In this document: positions 21,720 to 33,154 of the stretch, piece by piece
Layout: each line of letters begins with the position of its first letter
How positions within the stretch are numbered: position 1 is the first letter of the stretch
Notes under the pieces: generated by a model
The model's input: only the letters and a program-made list of their open reading frames with translations
What the model was told of the DNA's origin: nothing
The model's database searches: none
Position numbers and translations under genes: made by a program
Assembly (NCBI RefSeq): GCF_905171765.1
Contig: NC_053390.1
Location: 209,131,359 to 209,195,358 of the forward strand
DNA from: Bufo bufo
Taxonomy: Eukaryota; Chordata; Amphibia; Anura; Bufonidae
Length of the DNA: 64,000 nucleotides
Reading direction: 5' to 3'

Positions 21720-22130
21720 AGGAACTAAAGATGAGCGAATCAGTTTGTAACAAACCAGGTTAGTTACGAAATTTCCAAAATTTTGTCCAGCATACCAACC
21801 TGAAGCTTTTTAGGTTTGCTTAGATGAATCCAGTATAACAGCATACAGAGCCATTTTACCACACAAGTCGGCAGGAAAAAGCAAGAGGTATGGAAGAAAA
21901 AGGATGTTCACATGAGACTAAGGGGAAGTGGGGGCAGGGCTTGTCCTGGTTGGCTCACAGGCAGACAGCCTGGATAAGTCAATCACTGCTACAGCAGGCA
22001 AGGAGGAGCCCTTGCAGAATGAGCAAAACATTATTCTGTGTTGGGTTGTGAATGAGTGAATGGGTCTATGCCGTATTTGACAGAAAACAGTCTTAGGGAC
22101 AGTGTACAGTAATCTCACAGAATGACAATT
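21720..22130. other. hAT-like terminal fragment and diffuse repeat
   Basis: AAGATGAGCGAATCAGTTTG at 21726 resembles the terminus of the hAT families seen elsewhere in the window. The rest, and 21384-21719, contains no recognisable gene. Confidence 0.35.
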
Positions 22131-22269
22131 GAAAATGTTCTGTTCCTAAATTAATAAGGCTCACTGCCTAAAACAAAAATGGTGCACAGGATAGACTGGG
22201 CTGCTGTGATTGTGCAGTCCCAGTCATGCAACCACTCAGCACCATATCAGAACAAGGCAATAGTCACTG

Positions 22270-24030
22270 TTCTGGATAAATATAGGGTGCCTAAATTGTA
22301 AAGGGGTCCAATTCAGTGTTCCGGGATAGGCACAATGGTGTCAATGGTTCCAATGACACCATTGTGCCTAGCCCTAACCTTACAAGAGGAACCCCATAAT
22401 AAATACAAATAAAAAACACTGACACAATTGCCATTTTTACCCCTTCACCTCCACAAAAAATGTTAAAAAAAGTGATCAAAAAGACGTATGTACCCCAAAA
22501 TAATACCAATAAAAACTATAGCCCGTCCTGCAAAAAACAAGCCCCTACACAGCTTCATTGGTGAAAAAATAAAAAAAGTTATGGGCTTTAGTATATGACG
22601 ATGCAAAATCTAATTTATTTTTAACACAAAAGTGATTTTATGCTGAAAAAGTAGTAAAACATAAAAAAACAATATTAATTTGATATCGCCATAACTTTAT
22701 CAACCCACAGAATAAAATTACAATATCATATTTCCTGCAAGAGGAACCCCATAAAAAGTAAAAATAAAAAACACTGACACAATTGCCATTTTACCTACTT
22801 CACCTCCACAAAAAATGTTATAAAAAGTGATCAAAAAGACACATGTACCCCAATATGACACCAATAAAAACTACAGCCTGTCCCGCAAAAAACAAGCCCT
22901 CACACAGCTACATTGGTGAAAAAGTTAAAATGTTATGGCCCCTGAAAACTATTTCAGCAAATTATATGCAAGAAAATCCCGATGCCACTCCTTCCCTTCT
23001 GAATGATGCCATGTCCCCAAACAGCAGTTTATGACCACATGTGTGGTGTTGCCGTATTCAAGAAAAAAAATGAGTAAAAAATTATAGGGTGCATTTGCTC
23101 CTGTTAGCTCCTGTGAAAAAAAAATTGGGACTAAAGCAACATTATATTGGAAATACAAGTTAATTTTTACAGCCATGTGTTTCTTAATTCTATGAAACAC
23201 TTGTTGGCCCAAAGCATTCACTTCACTGCTAGATTTATTCCTTGAGAGGTGTAGTTTCCAAAATGGGGTCACTTTTGGGGGTTTTCTTTCTAGGGGTACC
23301 TCAGGGTCTCTTCAAATGTGACATGGCACCTGAAAACCATTCCGGCAAAATCTGCCATCCGTTAACAATATGGCGCTCTTTTCTTTCTGTGCCCTGCCGT
23401 GTGACCATACAGCAGGTTACGACCACATATGGGGTGTATCTGTAAACTGCACAATCAGGGTAACAGATATTGAGGTTTGACTGTTAACCCTTGCTGTGTT
23501 ACAATTTTTTTTTATTAAAATGGAAAATCTGCACACAAAAAAAATTTAATTTAAAAATTTCCCCTCCATTTTGCTTTAATTCTTGTGGAAAACCTAAAGG
23601 GTTTGAATAACTTGTGGGGGGCAGTTTCAAAAACGGGGTCATTTATTGGTGGTTTCTACTATGTAAGCCCAAAAGTGACTTTATAACTGAACTGGTCCTT
23701 ATAAAAATGGGTTTTGGCAATTTTCTTAAACACTTTTAAATTTTCTTCTAAACTTCTATGCCTTCTAACGTCCTAAAAAATGAAATAATATTTAGAAAAT
23801 GATGCAAACAAAAAGTAGACATATGGGGAATGCAATAACTATTTTATGAAATATCACTATCCGTTTTAAAAGCATAGCAATTCTAATTTGGAAAATAGCT
23901 ATAAAACGTATCAACTCAAATTCACCACTAACATGAAGTATGATTTGTCATGATAAAACACTTTCAGAATGGCTTGGATAAGTAAAAGCGTTCCAAAGTT
24001 GGTACAAGATAAACTGACACGTCAGATTTG
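22270..24030. repeat. Large anuran interspersed repeat with internal tandem duplication
   Basis: 22378-22580 and 22738-22945 are direct copies (shared words include AACACTGACACAATTGCCAT and GCAAAAAACAAGCCC). Further on are TAGTTTCCAAAATGGGGTCA-like and TGGGTTTTGGCAATTTTCTT words. The same family occurs at 53330-54650. It is an old, unclassified, non-coding interspersed repeat. Confidence 0.65.
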
Positions 24031-24040
24031 AAAAATGGGG

Positions 24041-24925
24041 TGTGAGGAATATGGATTAATATTTACTGTCAGCCATGTCCTCACACCCCCATGTACTGAC
24101 AGATAGCAGCGGTAGTGACCTCCACAGGAGGGCCCTGCTTCCCTGCTTCAAAGCCCCAGGCCTCTTGGCATACTCAGTGTACATGCAAAATTAGTTTCCA
24201 CCCCCCCAGGGGGTCCAGGCTTCAAGGAGAAGGTCACACCTCACCTTCACCAGTTTGGAGCCAACGGAATATTGCAGGAAAACCCCTAGCAGGGGGTATC
24301 TGCCTTTGCCCAGGATCAATGAGACCTCCCAGACATATTGGCACCTACCTTTCATAAGGAATTATGAACCGCCTGGCCATCGCAGGCGCAAACCAGATAC
24401 ATATTTGTGTCCCGGTGGCCACGAGGTACGTTCCCATGGTCTTTGTTCAATGAGACTAGGTCAGGGTAGAGAGATATCCATATCTCCCCCTAGAAACCAC
24501 ATAACGGTACCAGGTTTGGGCTCTACTGGTAGCCGGAACCCAGGCAGGTCCATTGGTCCCAGAACCATCTCCCTATGACCCTCTGGTCTGGAGTTATGAA
24601 CCCTAAAGGATTTTGTGGGTCAGTTGCTGCCAGCCCAGAAGAGGTGGAGTGGACCCCTCCCTGAGGCTGGGAGGGGAGGGGCCGGCTACGGGTTAAAAGT
24701 CTGGGGCCAGCAAGTAGGCGGGTCTTTCTCTGAAGAGGGGTCGCATCCTACACATGTGTTTAGAGGGACCCAGGAAATAGCTGAGTTCATGGCCCTTCAT
24801 GTGGACTGCAGCAAAGAACATCTCCAAGGAACTTTCATCATACTTGGTAACTGACTTTTACCCTGCTTAACCCTGTTGTAACCATATAACCTGTAATCTG
24901 TAACCTCAGACCACTGTATATATTG
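24041..24925 (+). repeat. Probable LTR of the Gmr1-like element, left part
   Basis: It starts TGTGAGGAATATGG and contains a TATA-like GTATATATT at 24917 just before the LINE. The continuation after the LINE (from 28680, GTGTATTACCTAGTGTG and an AATTTAATC tract) reads as the R/U5 part. The pairing of the two parts is inferred from the near-identical words at the LINE borders. Short frames at 24115-24854 are not genes. Confidence 0.5.
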
Positions 24926-24987
24926 CATTTTTGAAAGCTGAAATATTTAAATTATCTGTTAAACAAACTCCAGCTAGGACTGCTGCA

Positions 24988-25719
24988 ATGCCACTGCCAC
25001 AGAGGACCCCCAGAAATGGCAGATGGGTTAATGTAGGTTCTGGAAGTCTTAGAGTGGTGGATAGAAGACATGTCCCACAGTCGGTGGTTCTCCATAATTC
25101 ATTTGCAGCACTCTCAGAATGTAAGGACAACATGGATATGGACTCAAGCACAGAGGGTGAGAAACCATCGACTCCTATGTCTAATGTATGCAACAAAAAA
25201 GATAAAGTGAAGTCTCAAAGGATGCAGCTGTTGCTGGGTGATTCAATCATAAGAAGTGTGGAGCTTAAAGAAAATGGTTTTGTGAGATGTCTCCCTGGGG
25301 CTACTGCTAGAAGAGATAGAAGACGTATTATTAATATTGTTAAGCAAGCAAAGCAGGAAGGGGACGTGGATGTTCTTGTCCATCTAGGGACAAATGACCT
25401 GGCTTGCAATGAAGTGTCAGAGGTGAAAAAATCTTTTATCACACTTGGTAATGACGTACAGGATTTTGCATCCACCATTTCATTTTCTGAAGTTCTGCCT
25501 GTGCATAATGTTCAGAATGATAGGCAGAGGCGCATAAAGGAGTTCAACATATGGCTTGGTAAATGGTGTCAAGAGCAAGGATTTGGCTTTGTTTCTCATG
25601 ATAGCTCTACTTGGAATAGAAAGGAACTGTACAAAAAAGATGGTTTGCATCTTTCTCTCAAAGGAACAAATGTACTTAGTGAACAACTCCAAGAATTTGC
25701 GAAAGAGTATTTAAACTAG
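24988..25719 (+). CDS. LINE ORF1 with SGNH-type esterase domain
   Basis: The ATG at 24988 begins MPLPQRTPRNGRWVN; the frame is open for 19 codons before it, so the true start may be upstream in a longer element. The middle and end form a GDSL/SGNH hydrolase fold: LLGDSIIRSV with the nucleophile serine, HLGTNDL, and DGLHLSLKG with the Asp-His pair. Such esterase domains are found in ORF1 of CR1- and L2-group elements, where they are thought to act in the retrotransposition particle. The PHD-like N-terminal part known from some relatives is not seen. ORF2 starts 17 bp after the stop. Confidence 0.85.
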   Translation: MPLPQRTPRNGRWVNVGSGSLRVVDRRHVPQSVVLHNSFAALSECKDNMDMDSSTEGEKPSTPMSNVCNKKDKVKSQRMQLLLGDSIIRSVELKENGFVRCLPGATARRDRRRIINIVKQAKQEGDVDVLVHLGTNDLACNEVSEVKKSFITLGNDVQDFASTISFSEVLPVHNVQNDRQRRIKEFNIWLGKWCQEQGFGFVSHDSSTWNRKELYKKDGLHLSLKGTNVLSEQLQEFAKEYLN

Positions 25720-25736
25720 GAAGGGGGGGCAAAAGA

Positions 25737-28565
25737 GTGAAAATAAAAGAGTCCAATTGCCCCCCGAAACAATGCCAGAACAGGTCAGAAGCACAGAGGT
25801 TAAGAAATGATAAGCTCAGAGTCCTGTCTACAAATGCTCGCAGTTTAGGTAAAAAAATCAATGAACTTGGGTCAATAATGGCATCTGAGAATGTAGATTT
25901 AGTGGCTGTTACGGAGACATGGTTTAATGAAAGAAATGACTGGGACATAACCATACCAGGGTACTCTTTATACAGAAGAGACAGAGAAGGCAAGAAAGGA
26001 GGAGGAGTGGCCCTGTATGTGAAAGATAGCATTAAATCTAACCTAATACAAGTTGGTGAGGCCAACATAGAGTCAGTTTGGGTTACGTTGCAGTTTGCTA
26101 ACCATGCAGTAACTCGTGTAGGTGTGATATATAGACCACCTGGTCAAGTTAAAGAACTAGATGATCTACTAGTTGAAGAAATAGCTAAAATGACAATGAA
26201 AGGAGAAGTTATCATTATGGGAGATTTCAATCTTCCAGATATAAACTGGAAAACCAAAATAGCAAGTTCTACCAGGAGTACAGATATTCTAAATTCCCTA
26301 CTGGGGTTATCTCTACAACAAGTGGTTGAGGAGCCAACCCGGAGGGAGGCCATTTTGGATTTGGTATTCACAAACGGGGATTCGGTATATGATGTCATTG
26401 TAGGCGAAACCTTGGGATCTAGTGATCACCAGTCAGTGTGGTTTAATATAAGAACTGTGAAAGAGTCCCACCACACAAAAACAAAAGTTTTAGATTTTAG
26501 AAAAACAGACTTTTCAAAAATGAAATTAGTCATAAATGAGTCCTTATCAGACTGGAACGGATTACATGGAGTCCAGGAGAAATGGGACTACTTAAAAGGT
26601 GCATTATTGAAGGCAACAGAAAATTGCATTAGACTCGTCAGTAAAAGCAAAAAAAGGAGGAGACCAATGTGGTACTCAGCAGAAGTGGCCCAAATCATTA
26701 AAAATAAAAAGCTAGCATTTTGTAATTATAAAAAAACCCAGAGCAATGAAGATAAGGAAATCTACAAGATTAGGCAGAGAGAGGCCAAGCAAGTTATAAG
26801 AACTTCTAAAGCGCAGGCAGAAGAAAAACTAGCTCAGTCTATGAAAAAAGGGGATAAGACATTCTTCAGATATATAAATGAAAAAAGGAAATTAAAACAA
26901 GGAATAACTAAATTAAAAACAAAGGACGGAAGGTATGTAGAAGAGAATAAAGGGCTAGCCGACTGCCTTAATGAATACTTCTGTTCAGTTTTTACAAAAG
27001 AAAAAGGAGAAGGACCTCCACTAGAAAGAATGACTATTAAATCGTTTGATGCATGTATCTTTACAGAGGAAGATGTTCTAAGTTTGCTGTCTAAGGTGAA
27101 GACAGATAAGTCACAGGGGCCTGATGAGATACACCCAAAATTATTAAAAGAGCTTAGTGGTGAGCTGGCAAAACCGATAACAGATTTATTTAACCAATCA
27201 TTAGTAACAGGAGTCGTCCCGGAAGATTGGAAATTGGCAAATGTCGTGCCCATTCACAAGAAAGGTAGTAGGGAGGAATCGAGCAACTATAGACCAGTGA
27301 GTCTGACATCAATAGTAGGCAAATTAATGGAAACCCTATTGAAGGATAGGATTGTGGAACATCTAAAATCCCATGGATTGCAAGATGAAAAACAACATGG
27401 GTTTACTTCAGGGAGATCATGTCAAACAAATCTTATAGATTTTTTTGACTGGGTGAATAAAATAATAGACGGTGGAGGTGCAGTAGACATCGCATATCTA
27501 GATTTTAGTAAGGCTTTTGACACTGTCCCACATAGAAGACTTATCAATAAACTGCAGTCATTGAGCATGGACTCCCATATTGTTGAGTGGATTAGGCAGT
27601 GGCTGAGTGACAGACAACAGAGGGTTGTAGTCAATGGAGAACATTCAAAACAAGGTAATGTTACCAGTGGGGTTCCACAGGGATCTGTACTGGGACCGAT
27701 TTTGTTTAATATCTTCATAAGTGATATTGCAAAAGGCCTCGCTGGTAAGGTTTGTCTTTTTGCTGATGACACAAAGATATGTAACAGGGTTGATGTTCCT
27801 GGAGGGAAACGCCAAATGGAAAAGGATTTAGGAAAACTAGAAGAATGGTCAGAACTCTGGAAACTGAAATTTAATGTGGATAAGTGCAAGATAATGCACC
27901 TGGGGCGTAAAAACCCAAGGGCAGAATATATAATATTTGACACAGTCCTGACCTCAGTATCTGAGGAAAGGGATTTAGGAGTAATTATTTCAGAAGACTT
28001 AAAGGTGGGAAGACAATGTAATAGAGCAGCACGAAATGCCAGCAGAATGCTTGGATGTATAGGGAGAGGTATAAGCAGTAGAAAGAGTGAAGTGCTTATG
28101 CCGCTGTACAGAACACTGGTGAGACCTCACTTGGAGTATTGTGCGCAGTACTGGAGGCCATATCTCCAGAAGGATATAGATACTCTAGAGAGAGTTCAGA
28201 GAAGAGCTACTAAACTAGTACATGGATTGCAGGATAAAACTTACCAGGAAAGGTTAAAGGACCTTAATATGTATAGCTTGGAAGAAAGAAGAGACAGAGG
28301 GGATATGATAGAAACTTTTAAATACATAAAGGGAATCAACTCGGTAAAGGAAGAGAGCATATTTAAAAGAAGAAAAACTACCACAAGAGGACACAGTTTT
28401 AAATTAGAGGGGCAAAGGTTTAAAAGTAATATAAGGAAGTATTACTTTACTGAGAGAGTAGTGGATGCATGGAATAGCCTTCCTGCAGAAGTGGTAGCTG
28501 CAAATACAGTGAAGGGGTTTAAGCATGCATGGGATAGGCATAAGGCCATCCTTCATATAAGATAG
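25737..28565 (+). CDS. LINE ORF2, endonuclease and reverse transcriptase
   Basis: The frame of 942 codons is intact. Residues 30-240 form an apurinic-type endonuclease: ETWFN, GGVALYV, GDFNLPDINW and SSDHQSVWF. The reverse transcriptase follows, with YLDFSKAFDTV, GVPQGSVLGP and the catalytic FADD box. The C-terminal part contains RTLVRPHLEYCAQYW and a basic end. The first in-frame codon listed here is GTG; the first ATG with good context is further in, so the exact start is open. The protein nicks target DNA and copies the element's RNA at the nick. No inactivating lesion is visible, so it could be recently active. Confidence 0.9.
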   Translation: MKIKESNCPPKQCQNRSEAQRLRNDKLRVLSTNARSLGKKINELGSIMASENVDLVAVTETWFNERNDWDITIPGYSLYRRDREGKKGGGVALYVKDSIKSNLIQVGEANIESVWVTLQFANHAVTRVGVIYRPPGQVKELDDLLVEEIAKMTMKGEVIIMGDFNLPDINWKTKIASSTRSTDILNSLLGLSLQQVVEEPTRREAILDLVFTNGDSVYDVIVGETLGSSDHQSVWFNIRTVKESHHTKTKVLDFRKTDFSKMKLVINESLSDWNGLHGVQEKWDYLKGALLKATENCIRLVSKSKKRRRPMWYSAEVAQIIKNKKLAFCNYKKTQSNEDKEIYKIRQREAKQVIRTSKAQAEEKLAQSMKKGDKTFFRYINEKRKLKQGITKLKTKDGRYVEENKGLADCLNEYFCSVFTKEKGEGPPLERMTIKSFDACIFTEEDVLSLLSKVKTDKSQGPDEIHPKLLKELSGELAKPITDLFNQSLVTGVVPEDWKLANVVPIHKKGSREESSNYRPVSLTSIVGKLMETLLKDRIVEHLKSHGLQDEKQHGFTSGRSCQTNLIDFFDWVNKIIDGGGAVDIAYLDFSKAFDTVPHRRLINKLQSLSMDSHIVEWIRQWLSDRQQRVVVNGEHSKQGNVTSGVPQGSVLGPILFNIFISDIAKGLAGKVCLFADDTKICNRVDVPGGKRQMEKDLGKLEEWSELWKLKFNVDKCKIMHLGRKNPRAEYIIFDTVLTSVSEERDLGVIISEDLKVGRQCNRAARNASRMLGCIGRGISSRKSEVLMPLYRTLVRPHLEYCAQYWRPYLQKDIDTLERVQRRATKLVHGLQDKTYQERLKDLNMYSLEERRDRGDMIETFKYIKGINSVKEESIFKRRKTTTRGHSFKLEGQRFKSNIRKYYFTERVVDAWNSLPAEVVAANTVKGFKHAWDRHKAILHIR

Positions 28566-28668
28566 GGCCGGGGGCTATCCATAGTACTCAGTATATTGGG
28601 CAGACTAGATGGGCCAAATGGTTCTTATCTGCCGACACATTCTATGTTTCTATGTTTCTATGTTTGTC
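28566..28668 (+). repeat. LINE 3' UTR and terminal octamer-like repeats
   Basis: It contains GACTAGATGGGCCAAATGG and ends in about three TTTCTATG units. LINEs of the CR1/L2 group end in short tandem repeats instead of poly(A), and this fits. Confidence 0.8.
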
Positions 28669-28679
28669 TGTGTATATTG

Positions 28680-29263
28680 TGTATTACCTAGTGTGCCCAT
28701 ACGGCGATTAAATCTATAATTTAATCTTGTGCTATCTTGTATCTCGATCGCGAATCCCCACGTCCGTGTTTTGGCCTAGTTATAAGCTACCGCGGGTTGG
28801 TTTCTGACCCTATATAATCCCGTTAGCGGACCGGGCTTATATCAAACTAGAACTGGTGGCAGATACCCAGGCTGAGGAGTCGCTGTTTCACTGCGGCAGT
28901 GAAAAGGCTCTCTCAGCTTGTTGCCTCTCTGTGCCCGCGTGGACAGAAGGTGTGTGTAAGCTATACCAACCTGACCTTACGTGCTCCCCTGGAGGGCGTA
29001 ACTTCACGTTTTTGGTAAACCCTGTGATCATACCAGGTCTCGTGAGCTCGACGTGGTTGACGTCAGCGGGCACGAGGGGTGGTATTCCTCACATTGGTGG
29101 CAGCAAAGTGGGATCGAGATACTAGTGTGTGTGTGAGTGTGAGACCCATACTCCCAGACACTAAAGACAACCAGCAGTAGCTCTTGCCGCTGGAGTCTTA
29201 AGATCAGCTCAACACTAGACAGTCTGAGTGCAGATACAATAAGGTGTGTGGGCATTAGGTTGC
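28680..29263 (+). other. LTR right part and leader of the Gmr1-like element
   Basis: 28680 to about 28845 is the probable U5 side. After it TGGTGGCAG occurs at 28853 and again at 29094, where the 5' leader and primer-binding site are expected. The leader is GC-rich and non-coding up to the gag ATG at 29264. Confidence 0.45.
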
Positions 29264-31015
29264 ATGCCGGCCAGTATCACAAGGAGCAAAGCTAGGGAGA
29301 TGGCTGATGCTTTGAATGGGGGCGGAGAGGAGGTGGAAGGCGAGGGGGAGCACAGCCAAAGCTCCCCAAGGAGCCAGTCGCCAGAGGTGAGGTCCGTGGC
29401 GGGCCTCAATCCACCTGCCCATCCCCCCAGCCAAGCTGGCTCAGCTGCTCTCCTACAAGCTGCCATGGACCGTCTTCAGGCTGGAGACCAGGTAGCCTCG
29501 GAGCTCCTCCTGGCGGCTGCAGAGCGTCGCGAGCGAGCAGAGGCTGCAGAGCGTCGCGAGCAAGCAGAGGCTGCAGAGCGTCGCGAGCAGGCCGAGCGTG
29601 AGCACCAGCTACAGATGCTCCAGCTAAAGCTCCAATTCCAGCAGCCCTCCCCAGCCCAATGTGAGTCTCCAGAGGTCCGGATTCCGAAACTGCGGGCGGA
29701 GGACTTTCCCCTACTGGACAAAGATGGGGACCTGGACACTTTTTTGTTGGCATTTGAGACAGCCTGCCATCAATACCAGCTGCCAGAGGACCAGTGGGTC
29801 AGATTCCTCACGCCACGGCTCAGGGGAAAAGTCCTTGAAATCTTCGGGTACCTGCCCAGCGAGACCCTCCTGAGCTATGAGGACATCAAGCAGGCTCTGG
29901 TCAGGCAGTATAACTTAACCCCTGAGTCGTACCGGAAAAGGCTCAGGAATTTGCAGCGGGGTTCTACCCAGAGCTGGGCCGATCACATGCGGGCCTTGCT
30001 GAGAGCGGTCGACCAATGGACCACCGGGTTGGAGCTCTCCACCGTCCAGCAGCTGAAGGAGCTCATCGCCACAGAACAGTTCTTGTGGAACTGCCCAGAG
30101 GATCTCCAGCAGTACCTCCGTGACCGGAAGCCAAAGGGGGCCTCCGCAACAGCAGCCCTGGCCGATGAATACACCAACAACAGGACTTCAGAGGCCCGGA
30201 AACCGGTCGGCTGGAGAGGGGGTAAGACGCACACTGCACCTGCTACCCCTGCTCCTAGGCCCAAGTGGGCACCGGCCCCTGCTGCACTTTCCACGTCGGT
30301 GGGGGAACCCCGCCTGTGTCACCTGTGTAAGCAGCCAGGACACTTCAAAGCCATGTGTCCCCAGCGCCCGAGGGATCCGTCCCAGTCATCAACCCGGAAA
30401 CCGTCCACTGTGTTGTGTGTGGGTGGGGGTGGTGGGAGGTCCCTTGACAATGTTCAACCGGTCACCGTGGGCCAGGCCGTGGCCATGGGACTTAGAGACA
30501 CCGGCGCTGAAATGACACTGGTACGGCCTGAACTGGTGGCACCCCATGATTTACTGCCCGGGAGATCCCTCATTGTCTCCGGGATTGGAGGAGTAGAACC
30601 GGCGCTGCCCGTCGCCAAGGTCTATTTGGACTGGGGCGCCGGTCGAGGAGTCAGGGAGGTGGGGGTATCCGCAAATATCCCCGCCAGTGTTTTGCTGGGG
30701 ACAGACCTGGGGCGGCTTGTGTCTAAGTATGTGGCCGCTGACCCCCCGATGTCAGATTCCCCAGAATGTGATGTACCTGTAATGCCCCCCCCTGATGATA
30801 TTGTGAATGTACCTACCATGCCTGTTTTTGGGGATGTGGGGGTGGGGGATGTAATGAGTGCCTCTCCCCTTAGTGGGGAGGGGGTCATTCCTGCCAGCTG
30901 GGCTGAAACCCTAGGCTGTGGCCAGCAAGCCTGCTGGACCCTGTTGTCCTCCAGTGTGGTGACTGAGGGGACAAGCAGGGGGCAGACAGCTGCGGGGGGG
31001 GGAGGATGCAAATGA
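29264..31015 (+). pseudogene. Gmr1-like gag and protease with SCAN-like capsid
   Basis: The protein opens MPASITRSKAREMADALNGG. Residues 85-125 are a coiled coil of repeated AERREQAEA units. The capsid follows with PESYRKRLRNL, WADHMRALLRAV, ELIATEQFLWNCPEDLQQYL and RDRKPKG, the arrangement of the vertebrate SCAN domain, which is known to derive from Gmr1-type gag. Then comes a CHLCKQPGHFKAMC zinc knuckle and a retropepsin with RDTGAEMTLV and LLGTDL. A frameshift in the G-run at about 30990-31002 ends the frame before integrase; it may be mutation or a homopolymer error. Confidence 0.8.
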
Positions 31016-31061
31016 GGTCAGGGCTGTCCCAGGAGAAGTAGGGCTGCCAGGTGAAGCCTCA

Positions 31062-32480
31062 GTGCAGGGTTCCTCCCCCACTGGGATGTCAGAGGGCCAG
31101 GTTAGTTCGTCTGGACTGGCGACTTGGTCGGGAGCCAAGGGAAAGCAGGCACTACCAGCAGTGGCAGCGGCCATAGCTGCTGTCACGCGCAGTGGGAGTG
31201 CTGGGGCCCTAGGGGCCCCTCAGGGGTCTGATGGCTTTCCCCCTTCCGACCAAGTGGCTGCCGAGTCAGAGGGAGGCCAGGAGACAGGTCCCGGGGACCT
31301 GACAGGGGACGTGGCAGTCTCGTCTATTCTGGCCACGTCCAGTCAGGAGTTTCAGGCAGCGTTAGCGGCGGACGCCAGCCTGAGCGCTCTCAAGGAGCAA
31401 GCGGAACAGCCCCCTTCGGACTCAGACCTTGAGCGGATGGTCTGGGACCAAGGACGGCTGTACCGGGTCACGGTCCAGCCGGGCTCCCGGGAGGCGTGGC
31501 CTAGGGACCGACAGCTAGTGGTACCCTATCAGTTCAGGACGGAGTTGTTGCAGGTTGCGCATGAGATTCCGATGGCTGGACACCTAGGGATCGCTAAGAC
31601 AAGGGCCAGATTAGCCCAGCATTTCTACTGGCCAAAGATGGGGGCTGATGTGGTTGCCTACTGCCGTTCATGTGACACCTGCCAGCGGGTGGGGAAGGCG
31701 GGGCGGCGCCCCAAAGCCCCACTGGTAACGCTGCCCATAATTGAAGAGCCTTTCAGGAGGGTGGCTGTGGATCTCATTGGACCGCTGTCCATTCCCAGCA
31801 GCTCCGGGAAACGCTTCATATTGACGGTAGTAGACTATGCCACCCGGTACCCGGAGGCGGTAGCCTTGTCATCCATTCGGGCCGACAAGGTGGCTACTGC
31901 CTTGCTGGAGATTTTCTCCAGAGTAGGCTTTCCCCAGGAAATGCTCACCGACCGGGGGACCCAGTTCATGTCGCAATTGATGGAGTCCCTCTGTAGGCAA
32001 ACACAGGTGCAACATCTGGTGACCAGCCCGTACCACCCACAGACCAACGGCCTGTGTGAACGATTTAATGGCACCTTAAAGCAGATGCTTAAGATGTTGG
32101 TCGACTCCCACGGGGGTGACTGGGAGCGGTACCTCCCACATCTACTGTTTGCCTACCGAGAGGTCCCACAGGCCTCCACGGGGTTCTCCCCCTTCGAGCT
32201 CCTGTACGGGCGACGGGTGCGGGGGCCCCTGGCTCTGGTGAAAGAGGCCTGGGAGGGAGAGGTAGCCACCCCTGGAGTGTCGGTCGTCGAGTATGTCATG
32301 CGCTTCCGGAACAAGATGCAGGCCTTGTCACAGCTGGTGCACGATGGTATGACCAGAATGCTTGTGAGAGGACCTACCAGGTGGGTCAGAAGGTATGGGT
32401 ACTGGTCCCCGTACCTCAGGACAAGCTTCAGGCGGCCTGGGAAGGCCCGTACCTCGTGCATCAGCGCCTCAATGCCGTGA
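31062..32480 (+). pseudogene. Gmr1-like integrase
   Basis: After a low-complexity linker rich in Ala, Ser and Gly, LSALKEQAEQ leads into the HHCC zinc-binding module (HEIPMAGHLGI and CRSCDTCQRV). The catalytic core has Asp in AVDLIGPL, Asp in LTDRGTQF and Glu in LCERFNGTLK. A frameshift near 32380 moves the C-terminal GPY/F module (WEGPYLVHQRLNAVTYL) to the frame 32381-32638. Integrase joins element DNA to the host genome. Its place directly after protease is the diagnostic Gmr1 order. The coding region ends at DML just before the LTR at 32639. Confidence 0.82.
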
Positions 32481-32638
32481 CGTACCTGGTCACCCTGGAC
32501 CACACCCGAGGAAGGCAGAAGGCCTTCCACGTGAACATGATGAAGGCTCATCATGAGAGGGAGGCATGTGCCCTCCCTGTCTGCAACCTCCCCGAAGAGG
32601 GGGAGGAGGAAACCTCCTGGACATGCTCACCCAGGTGA

Positions 32639-33071
32639 TGTCACGAGGGTATCAAGAGCTTCCTGCCTGGACATCTATACTGACCCACTGGAGTTGTGAA
32701 TCCTGGTTGTCGTTCCAGAGTGCTACCCTCCGGATCCCTGTTGGGCTTCTTGTTGTCTCCTGTTGTCGCCCACCTGGGATTATATGTTGAGTTTGTATTG
32801 TCTGTCCTTCTCTTGGTGTTTTCCTTTAGAGCTAGTGGTGCGGACTAGTGTTCCCACCGCCCTGTTCACTATCTAGGGCTCAGCTTAGGGAAAGCCAGGG
32901 CTTTAGGCACGTGATCGGCGTACGGGTGAGGAACCCGTCTAGGGACGTCAGGGCAGCCAGGTGCCAGCCGCTAGGTGAGTCAGGGGTCACCACCTTCCCT
33001 CTCACTTGGGCAGGGCCTTCCTTGTTCCCTCCCTCTGTGTCACGTATGTGATAGTCACGCCGACCGTGATA
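32639..33071 (+). repeat. 5' LTR of the chromovirus
   Basis: It starts TGTCACGAGGG and ends ACCGTGATA, and matches the 3' LTR at 430 of 433 positions by eye. The few differences imply a recent insertion. Confidence 0.95.
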
Positions 33072-33154
33072 TTATAACTGGCCTTTACTTTTTGAGGAAA
33101 AAAAATAATAAAAATTTCTTTTTGTTGTTTTTTTTTCTCTACTTAGAATCCAAT

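Larger units (their letters stand above)
24926..28668 (+). mobile_element. CR1/L2-type LINE retrotransposon
   Basis: Both open reading frames are present and uninterrupted, followed by a 100-bp 3' end finishing in tandem TTCTATG units (28641-28668). The borders carry TGTATATATTG (24915-24925) and TGTGTATATTG (28669-28679), a likely 11-bp target duplication with one mismatch. The 5' end lies only a few bases before the first open codon, so the copy is probably 5' truncated. It inserted into the LTR of the Gmr1-like element. Confidence 0.88.
24041..32638 (+). mobile_element. Gmr1-like Ty3/gypsy element, 3'-truncated and interrupted by a LINE
   Basis: The order is LTR (24041-24925 and 28680 to about 28845, split by the LINE), leader with repeated TGGTGGCAG words near a likely primer site, gag with zinc knuckle, protease, then integrase. 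Integrase directly follows protease, as in Gmr1-type elements, instead of following reverse transcriptase. The element stops just after the integrase C-terminus where the chromovirus LTR begins at 32639, so the RT and RNase H are missing. Three frame breaks are visible. Confidence 0.75.

Noticed and set aside
24115..24854. Three small plus-strand frames before the LINE
   Set aside because: No family resemblance; the region reads as LTR or leader of the Gmr1-like element.
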